In this document: piece by piece, positions 1 through 6,846 of the stretch
Position numbering within the stretch: position 1 is the stretch's first letter
How the letters are laid out: each line of letters starts with the position of its first letter
DNA from: an uncultured Tessaracoccus sp.
GTDB taxonomy: Bacteria; Actinomycetota; Actinomycetes; Propionibacteriales; Propionibacteriaceae
Reading direction: 5' to 3'
Length of the DNA stretch: 64,000 bases
Assembly (NCBI RefSeq): GCF_943914565.1
Contig: NZ_CALUCN010000004.1
Location: 124,001-188,000 of the forward strand
Position numbers and translations under genes: made by a program
Notes under the pieces: generated by a model
Seen by the model: only the letters and a program-made list of their open reading frames with translations
Told to the model about the DNA's origin: nothing
Database searches by the model: none

Positions 1-307
1 CATCCGCCGCATCCTGCCCGACGACGTCACGCCCGGCTACGACGCGGCCCTGCTCACCGAGCCCGCGGAGGTCGAGCTCCGGGAGGCCCTCGAGGCGGTT
101 CCGGAGGGCCTCGCCGACCGCCCGGTGACGGAGGTCGTGGCGCGGACGGAGGCCCTCGTCGGTGCGGCGCAGCGGTTCTTCGACGACATCCTCGTCAACG
201 CCGAAGAGCCTGCCCTGCGCGCCGCGCGGCAGGGGCTGCTGGCCTCCGTGCTGGCCGCGGCCCCGTCGGACATCGACTGGGGCGCGCTCGACGTCGCGCT
301 CGGGTAG
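1..307 (+). CDS. glyS: Glycyl-tRNA synthetase beta-type subunit, C-terminal end (partial)
   Basis: The reading frame enters from the left edge and stops at TAG 305-307, leaving 101 visible residues. The stretch FFDDILVNAEEPALRAARQG resembles the end of the tetrameric-type GlyRS beta subunit, where FFDxVxVxxxDxxLRxNRLxLL is typical. In that family this C-terminal domain helps bind tRNA-Gly, and the enzyme charges tRNA-Gly with glycine in the cytoplasm. The upstream catalytic part lies outside the window, so I cannot say whether this is a separate beta chain or an alpha-beta fusion. The identification rests on the C-terminal motif only. Confidence 0.6.
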   Translation, partial: IRRILPDDVTPGYDAALLTEPAEVELREALEAVPEGLADRPVTEVVARTEALVGAAQRFFDDILVNAEEPALRAARQGLLASVLAAAPSDIDWGALDVALG

Positions 308-355
308 GAGCCGCGTCGGCGGGTGGTGGCCCTCTCGTGGGGGATACTGCCTCAC

Positions 356-1312
356 GTGACCCACGGATCCTTCGACGACGAGCACGACCGGTTGGCGCCC
401 ATCGACGGCGAGTCCTTCGCCGACCGCCTCAGTAGGTTCATGCCCACCGACGGCTCGATCATCAAGGACGCATCGGACGAGTACAAGCAGCTCCGCGTCG
501 CTCTCGACGGACTCCGAGAAAGGCTCGAGGCCGCCATCGCGCTCGACGAGCAGAAGCAGACGAGCATCTTCCAGGAGCTGGGGCAGTTCTTCAAACGCGG
601 GCTCGAGTACCCGGCCGACCGGCAACGCTTCCAGGCCGACATCGACCAGCTCAAGGCCCAGGCCAAGGCCGACATGCAAGCACTCGAAGACCTGCTCAAA
701 CCAGCCTTCGACAACCTCGACGTGCCAGATGAGCTGGCCGACGACAGAGCAAAGTGGGGAACCGTGTCGACCGCGCTCCGAGAAGTAGCTCGTGACCTTC
801 CAGGGCTGGCTCAGGTGGATGGCTGGTCAGGGCCCGCTGCGCGCGAGTACAGCACCATGACCGGAGTGCAGGCGCAGGCAGCGCTCGAGTTCGCACAGAT
901 GGCCAGGACGATGGAGTCCACGCTCACAAGCGCACAGATGGTCAACGAGGCGGTGCTGGGCACGATCTACGCATATGTCGAAGGAGCGCGAGTGACTGCG
1001 TCGGTCTTCCCGGCAAGCAGTGACGACAGGTTCTTCGTCAACACCGCCCACGTCGACACCACGATCCGCCAGTGCATCGCCAACGTGAAGGAGGCGCTGA
1101 CCATGGCAGACGCGGAAGTCGCCGCCTCCGCGAAGCAGATCCGCGACATCGCCGCCGCACCGGTCATCCTGCAGTCGCGCTGGCCGTCCGGCACCGACCT
1201 GGCAGGCATCGAAGCGGCCAGATTCAGCTACGACCCCGAGGAGCCCACCCTCACCCCTGACGAGCCATCGAAGCCCGTGAGCGACACCGAGAGCGTCTCG
1301 CGGGAAGGCTGA
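356..1312 (+). CDS. WXG-containing helical protein (copy 1), T7SS-substrate-like
   Basis: Unrecognised 318-aa soluble protein, rich in Ala/Glu/Gln and predicted largely helical. A WSG tripeptide sits at about residue 157 in the context GWSGPAAREYSTM. This resembles the WXG turn of ESAT-6-like proteins, although those are usually about 100 aa. Segments NLDVPDEL, GWSGPAAREYSTM and WPSGTDLAGIEAA recur almost unchanged in the protein encoded at 41143-42078, so the two are paralogues. There is no signal peptide or membrane segment. I chose GTG 356; an in-frame GTG at 323 would add 11 residues. It sits 10 bp upstream of the first membrane protein and probably shares its transcript. Function unknown; a role tied to type VII-like secretion or surface interaction is inference. 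Confidence 0.6.
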   Translation: MTHGSFDDEHDRLAPIDGESFADRLSRFMPTDGSIIKDASDEYKQLRVALDGLRERLEAAIALDEQKQTSIFQELGQFFKRGLEYPADRQRFQADIDQLKAQAKADMQALEDLLKPAFDNLDVPDELADDRAKWGTVSTALREVARDLPGLAQVDGWSGPAAREYSTMTGVQAQAALEFAQMARTMESTLTSAQMVNEAVLGTIYAYVEGARVTASVFPASSDDRFFVNTAHVDTTIRQCIANVKEALTMADAEVAASAKQIRDIAAAPVILQSRWPSGTDLAGIEAARFSYDPEEPTLTPDEPSKPVSDTESVSREG

Positions 1313-1322
1313 GGACGAGCAA

Positions 1323-2039
1323 GTGACAGGCGCAAGGGGACCCAGGACCGCGTGGTACGTCGTGTGCGGCGTGCTCTTCATCGTGCTGTTGGTGCTGCTC
1401 GGCATCGCCTTCTGGCCACGGCCCGCCACCACCGCGGCACCCACACCTCAACCATCCACCACGCCCACGCCGGTGCAAACCGCCACACCGACGCCCACAC
1501 AGGCCCCCACACCCACACCAAGCCCCACGCCAAGCCCGGCCCCGAGCCCGACGCCAGCGCAGCCGGCAACCACCCCACCCGTCCCCGACAACCTCCCCGC
1601 ACCCATCCTCGACCACTGGGACCGAAACTCAAGCGTCTGGGAAGGCAACCCACCCCCCGTCGTGTTCAAAGCACTCTTCAAACACGGCGACCCCGGCTAC
1701 CTCCCCACCATCGGCAACTACAAGATCGCCGCATCAGAATCAATCACGGACCAAGCAGGAATCACCGCAACCTACGTCGGGAAGAACCACGGCGACAGAT
1801 GGGCCCTGAATGTGGACACATCCCCACTGACGTACGGCGACAGGGTAAACCGGTTCGCGGATCTCCAAGCGAGGGACTTCGCCATGTGCGGGCAGTTCAG
1901 CGAGGGGCGGCCCGCCTGCATGGCCGCCGCAGAAAACGTCTTCATTCGAGTCCGCTACCAAGGCGAACCCGGCACCAAAACCTACGACGACGCCCTCAGC
2001 ATCCTCGGCCCGATCATCACCCACTACGCGAACAACTGA
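1323..2039 (+). CDS. Bitopic membrane protein with Pro/Thr stalk, tandem copy A
   Basis: 238-aa protein of unknown function starting at GTG 1323, with a GAGGA ribosome site 7 nt upstream. Layout: a short basic N-terminus, one membrane helix at about residues 11-31, a Thr/Pro-rich linker of about 60 residues that would act as a cell-wall stalk, then an extracytoplasmic domain of about 140 residues. The outer domain has a Cys-x9-Cys pair (CGQFSEGRPAC) that could form a disulfide. Next to it is a near-identical gene only 6 bp downstream, and a third, more distant relative lies at 40420-41076. In both places the gene follows a WXG-containing helical protein, so the two products probably work together. 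No enzyme motif is visible. Confidence 0.65.
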   Translation: MTGARGPRTAWYVVCGVLFIVLLVLLGIAFWPRPATTAAPTPQPSTTPTPVQTATPTPTQAPTPTPSPTPSPAPSPTPAQPATTPPVPDNLPAPILDHWDRNSSVWEGNPPPVVFKALFKHGDPGYLPTIGNYKIAASESITDQAGITATYVGKNHGDRWALNVDTSPLTYGDRVNRFADLQARDFAMCGQFSEGRPACMAAAENVFIRVRYQGEPGTKTYDDALSILGPIITHYANN

Positions 2040-2045
2040 CCGCAC

Positions 2046-2732
2046 ATGCAGACCCGACGAGCATCAACCCTCTGGTACGCCACCGCAGGCGTACTCTTCG
2101 CTGTGCTGTTGGTGCTGCTCGGCATCGCCTTCTGGCCACGACCCACCACCGCGGCACCAGCACCCCAACCATCCACCACACCCACGCCGGCCCAGACCTC
2201 CACGCCCACACCCAGCCCCACACCAAGCCCGAACCCGAGCCCGACGCCAACGCAACCGGCCACCACCCCACCCGTCCCCGACAACCTCCCCGCACCCATC
2301 CTCGACAACTGGGACCGAAACTCAAGCGTCTGGGAAGGCAACCCACCACCGGTCGTATTCAAAGCACTCTTCAAACACGGCGACCCCGGCTACCTCCCCA
2401 CCATCGGCAACTACAAGATCGCCGCATCAGAATCAATCACGACCGAGGCAGGCATCACCGCAACCTACGTCGAGAAGGATGACGGCGACGCCTGGGTTGT
2501 GGACGTGGACACATCCCCGCTGTCGTATGGCACCATGGTCGACCGGTGGGCAGACCTTCACGCTGATCATTTCGCCATGTGCGGGCAGTTCACCGAGGGA
2601 CGCCCGGCCTGCATGGCAGCCGCCGAAAACGTCTTCATCCAGGTCCGCCACGAGGGATCAAAAAACACCAAGACCTACGACGACGCACTCAACATCCTCG
2701 GCCCAGCCATCACCCACTACGCCAACCACTGA
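2046..2732 (+). CDS. Bitopic membrane protein with Pro/Thr stalk, tandem copy B
   Basis: 228-aa product of a tandem duplication of the preceding gene, starting at ATG 2046. It has the same layout: one membrane helix near the N-terminus, a Pro/Thr/Ser-rich stalk (shorter than in copy A) and an outer domain with Cys-x9-Cys. At the DNA level the membrane-helix segment and about 180 bp covering the end of the stalk and the start of the outer domain are almost identical to copy A. The stretch after that has diverged, with many substitutions in the part facing outward. That mosaic suggests recent duplication with gene conversion, or diversifying pressure on part of the domain. Function unknown. Confidence 0.65.
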   Translation: MQTRRASTLWYATAGVLFAVLLVLLGIAFWPRPTTAAPAPQPSTTPTPAQTSTPTPSPTPSPNPSPTPTQPATTPPVPDNLPAPILDNWDRNSSVWEGNPPPVVFKALFKHGDPGYLPTIGNYKIAASESITTEAGITATYVEKDDGDAWVVDVDTSPLSYGTMVDRWADLHADHFAMCGQFTEGRPACMAAAENVFIQVRHEGSKNTKTYDDALNILGPAITHYANH

Positions 2733-2978
2733 GGATCGACGCAGTGGCACCCGGCCACGTGTGCCGCGGTCTCGGGCGTCACTCCCGTCGAGGAGCTTGT
2801 CGAGGTGGCCCATGCCGGAGAGATCGGTCGAGGGCGCGCCGGTGCGGAACGATCGGCCAGTCCCGGCTCAGAGCGACTCGAAGATGAGCGTTGCTTGGAT
2901 CCGGTCGCCGCGCATGAACCCCTTGGCTGTGGGAGGAGGTGGCGATGGTGGCGCAGCAACCCGTTGCCGGCGCGGAGA

Positions 2979-3022
2979 CGGGTGTGCACCGGCGAGGCAG
3001 GACCATCGTCGGTGCACACCCG
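2979..3022. terminator. Stem-loop between convergent genes
   Basis: Perfect 13-bp arms CGGGTGTGCACCG (2979-2991) and CGGTGCACACCCG (3010-3022) flank an 18-nt loop. It lies between the end of the rightward membrane-protein gene and the stop of the leftward PEP-hydrolase gene, so it could end both transcripts. There is no T-tract, as is usual for high-GC terminators. The rest of 2733-2978 shows no convincing gene. Confidence 0.6.
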
Positions 3023-3029
3023 AACGGGA

Positions 3030-3857
3030 TCACTGGAACGAGATGGCCTTGAACTTCTCTGTCTGCTCGCGGATGCCGGTCTCGGCCGGGAACCGCTCGA
3101 TCGAGCTGGCCCCGTAGAAGCCGACGATGCCGTCGGTGTGGTCCAGCACGTACTGGGCATCCTCCGGGTTGGCGATGGGGCCGCCGTGGCAGAGGCACAG
3201 GATGTCGGGGTTCACGCTCTTCGCGGCGTCGGCGAGCTCCTGCACCTTCGTGGCAGCTTCCTCGAGGGTGAGCGCGGTCTTCGCGCCGATGGTGCCCGAC
3301 GTGGTCAGGCCCATGTGCGGGACGAGGATGTCCGCGCCGGCCCGTGCCATGTCCTTCGCCTGGTCGACGTCGAAGACGTAGGGCGAGGTGAGGAGGTCGA
3401 GCTCGTGGGCCGTGCGGATCATGTCGATCTCGTGGCCGAAGCCCATGTCGGTCTCCTCGAGATTGGCGCGGAACACGCCGTCGATGAGGCCGACGGTGGG
3501 GAAGTTCTGCACACCCGCGAACCCAACCTCCTTCACCTGTCGCAGGAAGTGCGGCATGACCCGGAACGGATCCGTGCCGTTGACGCCTGCGAGCACTGGC
3601 GTGTGCCGGACGACGGGCAGCACCTCGTTGGCCATCTCCATGACGATGGCGTTGGCGTCGCCGTAGGCGAGCAGGCCGGAGAGCGAGCCGCGCCCGGCCA
3701 TGCGGAAGCGGCCGGAGTTGTAGATGACGAGCAGGTCGACGCCGCCGGCCTCGGCCGACTTGGCGCTGATGCCGGTGCCCGCGCCGCCGCCGACGATCGG
3801 GTGGCCGTCGGCGACCTGGGCACGGAAGCGTTCGAGAATCTCCTTGCGGGTTTCCAT
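3030..3857 (-). CDS. PEP hydrolase family TIM-barrel protein
   Basis: 275-aa protein matching the 'phosphoenolpyruvate hydrolase / TIM-barrel signal transduction' family. Recognisable parts are the N-terminal GGGAGTGISAKSAEAGGVDL, the VIYNSGRFRMAGRGSLSG segment, ILVPHMGLTTSGTIGAKTA and the C-terminal CLCHGGPIANPEDA. The start ATG (3855-3857) is preceded by a strong AAGGAGGA site. It lies 28 bp downstream of the Tm-1-like gene on the same strand and is almost certainly co-transcribed. In plants the tomato Tm-1 protein carries both domains in one chain; here they are separate genes. The in vivo substrate of the bacterial pair is not established, so the name describes the fold rather than a proven reaction. 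Confidence 0.85.
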   Translation of the reverse strand: METRKEILERFRAQVADGHPIVGGGAGTGISAKSAEAGGVDLLVIYNSGRFRMAGRGSLSGLLAYGDANAIVMEMANEVLPVVRHTPVLAGVNGTDPFRVMPHFLRQVKEVGFAGVQNFPTVGLIDGVFRANLEETDMGFGHEIDMIRTAHELDLLTSPYVFDVDQAKDMARAGADILVPHMGLTTSGTIGAKTALTLEEAATKVQELADAAKSVNPDILCLCHGGPIANPEDAQYVLDHTDGIVGFYGASSIERFPAETGIREQTEKFKAISFQ

Positions 3858-3885
3858 GGGTCCTCCTTGGGAATGCGTGTGCGGT

Positions 3886-5109
3886 TCAGGACGTGATGAG
3901 TTGGTGCAGGGCCAGCGCAGCGGCGTGGCCGAAGCCCTCGTCGTTGATGGCCTCGTCGCGCTCCACGACGCGGACCTCGGAGCCGTCGAGGCCGGCGCGG
4001 ACGGCGTCGAAGAGCGCTCGGTCGGCGTCGGGATCGTGGAAGGGACCGCCGTCGACGTCGATGCCGCTCAGCCCGCGCAGCGGCAGGACCAGCGTCGTCG
4101 GACCGGTCGCCGCCCGGAGCTTGGCAGCGACGCGCCGGCCGAGCTCCGCCATCTCCTCAGCGGTGGTGCGCATGAGGGTGACCGTCGGGTTGTGCACGAG
4201 GAAGCGGCGGTCGTCGAAGCGCTCGGGGATCGTGGCGCGGGGGCCGAAGTTGACCATGTCGAGCGCGCCGAGACTCACGACCTGAGGCGTGCCCCGTCGG
4301 CCGGCCGCCTCGAGCCGGTGCGGGCCGGCGGTGAGGACTCCGCCGACGAGGTCGTCGGCGAGCTCGGTGGTGGTGAGGTCGCAAACGCCGGCGAGCAGCC
4401 CCTCGTCGGCAAGCTTCTCGAGGGCGCGCCCGCCCGTGCCGGTGGCGTGGAACACGAGACACTCGTACCCCAACTCGTCGAGCGTGGCCCGGGCCTCGTC
4501 GACGGCCGGTGTGGTCAGCCCGAACATGCTGAGGGCGACGAGTGGCCGCTCCTCCTGCTCCGACGGGGTTTCGGACCTCGTCGCGTACGCGGTGGCCATG
4601 CCCGCGATGGCCGCGACGGCGTTGCCCATCACCTGGGCGGAGACCTGGTTGATGCCCGCCACGTCGACGACGGAGTACATGAGCGTCGCGTCCACGGCGC
4701 CGACGTAGGGGCCGACGTCGCCGGCGGCCATCGTCGACACGAGCAGTTTCGGGAAGCCGATGGGCAGCGCCTGCATCGCGGGCGCCGCGACGGAGGACCC
4801 GCCCGAGCCGCCGACGGCCAGCAGCCCGTGGATGCGGCCCTCTGCGGCGAGCCTGCGCACGACTGCGGCAGCGCCAGCGCCCATGACGGTCATCATCTCG
4901 CCGCGGTCCTTGCGAGCGCGCAGGGCGTCGGGCTCCTCCCCTGCCGCCTCGATGACCTCGGTGGACGAGATGTCCGCGAGCTCGCTGGTGGAGAAGGAGC
5001 CGACGTCGATCGTGAGCGTCTCCACACCTGCGTCGTGGAGGTGCTCGACGAGCCAGCGGTAGTCGTTCTCCTTCGTGTCGAGCGTCCCCAGCAGGGCGAC
5101 GGTGACCAT
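3886..5109 (-). CDS. Tm-1-like ATP-binding (UPF0261) protein
   Basis: 407-aa protein of the UPF0261 / Tm-1-like family, whose tomato homologue inhibits tobamovirus replication and binds ATP. The N-terminus VTVALLGTLDTKENDYRWL is the characteristic start, with GTLDTK near the nucleotide site. The glycine-rich segment LLAVGGSGGSSVAAPAMQA is also typical. I chose ATG 5109 because the open frame continues upstream only as unrelated residues, and GGAGAGGAAG lies just before this ATG. It is the first gene of a two-gene unit with the PEP-hydrolase-family gene and is divergent from a MocR-type regulator, which is the obvious candidate for its control. Bacterial function is unknown. Confidence 0.85.
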   Translation of the reverse strand: MVTVALLGTLDTKENDYRWLVEHLHDAGVETLTIDVGSFSTSELADISSTEVIEAAGEEPDALRARKDRGEMMTVMGAGAAAVVRRLAAEGRIHGLLAVGGSGGSSVAAPAMQALPIGFPKLLVSTMAAGDVGPYVGAVDATLMYSVVDVAGINQVSAQVMGNAVAAIAGMATAYATRSETPSEQEERPLVALSMFGLTTPAVDEARATLDELGYECLVFHATGTGGRALEKLADEGLLAGVCDLTTTELADDLVGGVLTAGPHRLEAAGRRGTPQVVSLGALDMVNFGPRATIPERFDDRRFLVHNPTVTLMRTTAEEMAELGRRVAAKLRAATGPTTLVLPLRGLSGIDVDGGPFHDPDADRALFDAVRAGLDGSEVRVVERDEAINDEGFGHAAALALHQLITS

Positions 5110-5227
5110 GGGCGCACTTCCTCTCCGTTGCGGTTGCCTCCACGGTAGGCAGCCAGCGTCGCCGACGGTGGGCCACTTCGCTCTCATTGGCCCATCGTCG
5201 CTGGTGGCGACGGGCATACTCGGGCAC
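5110..5227. promoter_or_regulatory. Divergent promoter region, Tm-1-like / mocR
   Basis: 118-bp region separating the two divergent units. It contains an inverted repeat, CGTCGC (5196-5201) and GCGACG (5207-5212) around a 5-nt centre, just before a possible -10 (CATACT, 5215-5220) for the regulator. That is a reasonable position for an autoregulatory MocR site. The site assignment is inference. Confidence 0.4.
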
Positions 5228-6598
5228 ATGATCCGCATCGACGCGTCCACACTCTCCCGGTTGCTCGGCGACTGGGCCGACGCCGACGCCTCGCTGCCCG
5301 AGGCGCTCGCTCGCGGCATCCGGGATGTGATCGACGCCGGTCTGCTGCCTGCCGGGAGCGCGTTGCCGTCGCAGCGTGCACTGGCGTCGGCGCTCGGGAT
5401 CTCGCGTGGCACCGTGACCGCGGCGATCGCGGTTCTCACCGCCCGCGGCGTCGTCGTCTCGACGCAGGGCTCCGGCTCACGGATCCGCTCCGGCCCGGGC
5501 GCGGGGCACCTCCACGAGGGTCGGATGTTCTCGTTCACCAGCTCGCCGCGCGACGTGATCGACCTCTCGACGGGGGCCCTGCCCGCGTCGTGCGTCGCTC
5601 GAGCCGTGCTGCGCGAGCCGGTCCCCGACGTCGCGGAGTACCTCCACACCGACGGGTACTTCCCGGCCGGACTGCCCGTCCTGCGCAACGCCATCGCCCA
5701 CTACCTGACGGACCAAGGCGTGCCGACGAGACCCGAGCAGGTCCTCGTCACCTCCGGCGCCCAACACGGCACCCACTTGGCCCTGTCTGAGATTCTCCGC
5801 CCCGGCGACCTCGCGCTCACCGAGGACCCCAGCTACCGCGGTGGTCTCGCCGCGCTCCGCCAGCTCGGCGCCCGCGTCGAGGGCATTCCCTTGCGCGACG
5901 GTGGACTCGACGTCGACCTCGTGCATGCTGCAGCACGTCGTGGGCCCGCGCTGCTGTACTGCCAGACGAGCATCCACAACCCCTCCGGCACGACGATGGC
6001 TGCCCCCGAGCGGCAACGCCTCGCCAGCGTCATCAACCGCCACGGGCTCGTGACCGTCGAGGACGCCTGCTCGCGGGACCTCACGCTGAGCGGCCGCCCG
6101 GCCGAGGCCCTTGCCACACTGGTCGAGCCCGACCTGCTCGTCATGGTGGGGACCTTCTCGAAGTTGTTCTGGGGCGGGATCCGGATCGGCTGGCTCCGGG
6201 CCGTGCCGTGGCGGATCGCGGCGTTCCTCGAACGTCGACAGGTCACCGACCTCGCGTGCAGCATCACCGACCAGCTGTACGCCGTCCACATGCTGCAGCG
6301 CGCGTCGGAGGCCATCGCCGAGCGCACCACGATGCTGCGCCGCCACCTCGCCTCGACGGAGGCGCTCCTCCGCGAGCACTGCCCGGGCTGGACGTGGGAG
6401 CCCGTGCGCGGCGGCTCGGGGCTCTGGGTCGACACCGGCGAGAACTCCACGTGTCTGGCCGAGCGCGCCAAACGTCGCAACGTCCGACTCGTCGCCGGCC
6501 CTGCCTTCTCCCCGCACGGCGGCCACCCGACGAGGATCCGGCTCCCGCTGTGGCACGAAGCGGACCACCTTGGGGAAGCACTGGGGCGGATCGGGTGA
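5228..6598 (+). CDS. MocR-type GntR/aminotransferase regulator
   Basis: 456-aa regulator with two parts. An N-terminal GntR winged helix spans about residues 20-85 (SQRALASALGISRGTVTAA). It is followed by a long class-I aminotransferase-like domain carrying the PLP lysine in VGTFSKLFWGGIRIGW. MocR proteins sense PLP or an amino-acid-like ligand and regulate a neighbouring operon. The start ATG 5228 gives the usual family length; the open frame extends upstream only into the promoter region. It is divergent from the Tm-1-like/PEP-hydrolase pair, so those genes are its likely targets. No pdxST genes are nearby, so it is probably not a PdxR. Confidence 0.88.
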   Translation: MIRIDASTLSRLLGDWADADASLPEALARGIRDVIDAGLLPAGSALPSQRALASALGISRGTVTAAIAVLTARGVVVSTQGSGSRIRSGPGAGHLHEGRMFSFTSSPRDVIDLSTGALPASCVARAVLREPVPDVAEYLHTDGYFPAGLPVLRNAIAHYLTDQGVPTRPEQVLVTSGAQHGTHLALSEILRPGDLALTEDPSYRGGLAALRQLGARVEGIPLRDGGLDVDLVHAAARRGPALLYCQTSIHNPSGTTMAAPERQRLASVINRHGLVTVEDACSRDLTLSGRPAEALATLVEPDLLVMVGTFSKLFWGGIRIGWLRAVPWRIAAFLERRQVTDLACSITDQLYAVHMLQRASEAIAERTTMLRRHLASTEALLREHCPGWTWEPVRGGSGLWVDTGENSTCLAERAKRRNVRLVAGPAFSPHGGHPTRIRLPLWHEADHLGEALGRIG

Positions 6599-6846
6599 TC
6601 TGCTCGCCTCTGCCAAGAGTGCGTGGCCAATCATGCCGGGAATCCCGACGATACTCGGCCGGCTCGAGGACGAGCACACACCGAGTCGACACACGGTCAT
6701 CGATCCGGCGCCGCGAACCCAGCGACGGTGACGCACTCGTGGATGCCACGACGTGCAACGCGGTGCTCATCATCGCCGCGACGCCAGGGACCAGTGATTT
6801 CACCCATTAGGCCCCTCGACAATGCTTTCGTGACTAGCATGCCTGC

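Noticed and set aside
2733..2978. Leftward open frames upstream of the stem-loop, including one ending QATLIFESL
   Set aside because: No recognisable domain, ribosome site or family; could be a remnant but cannot be supported.
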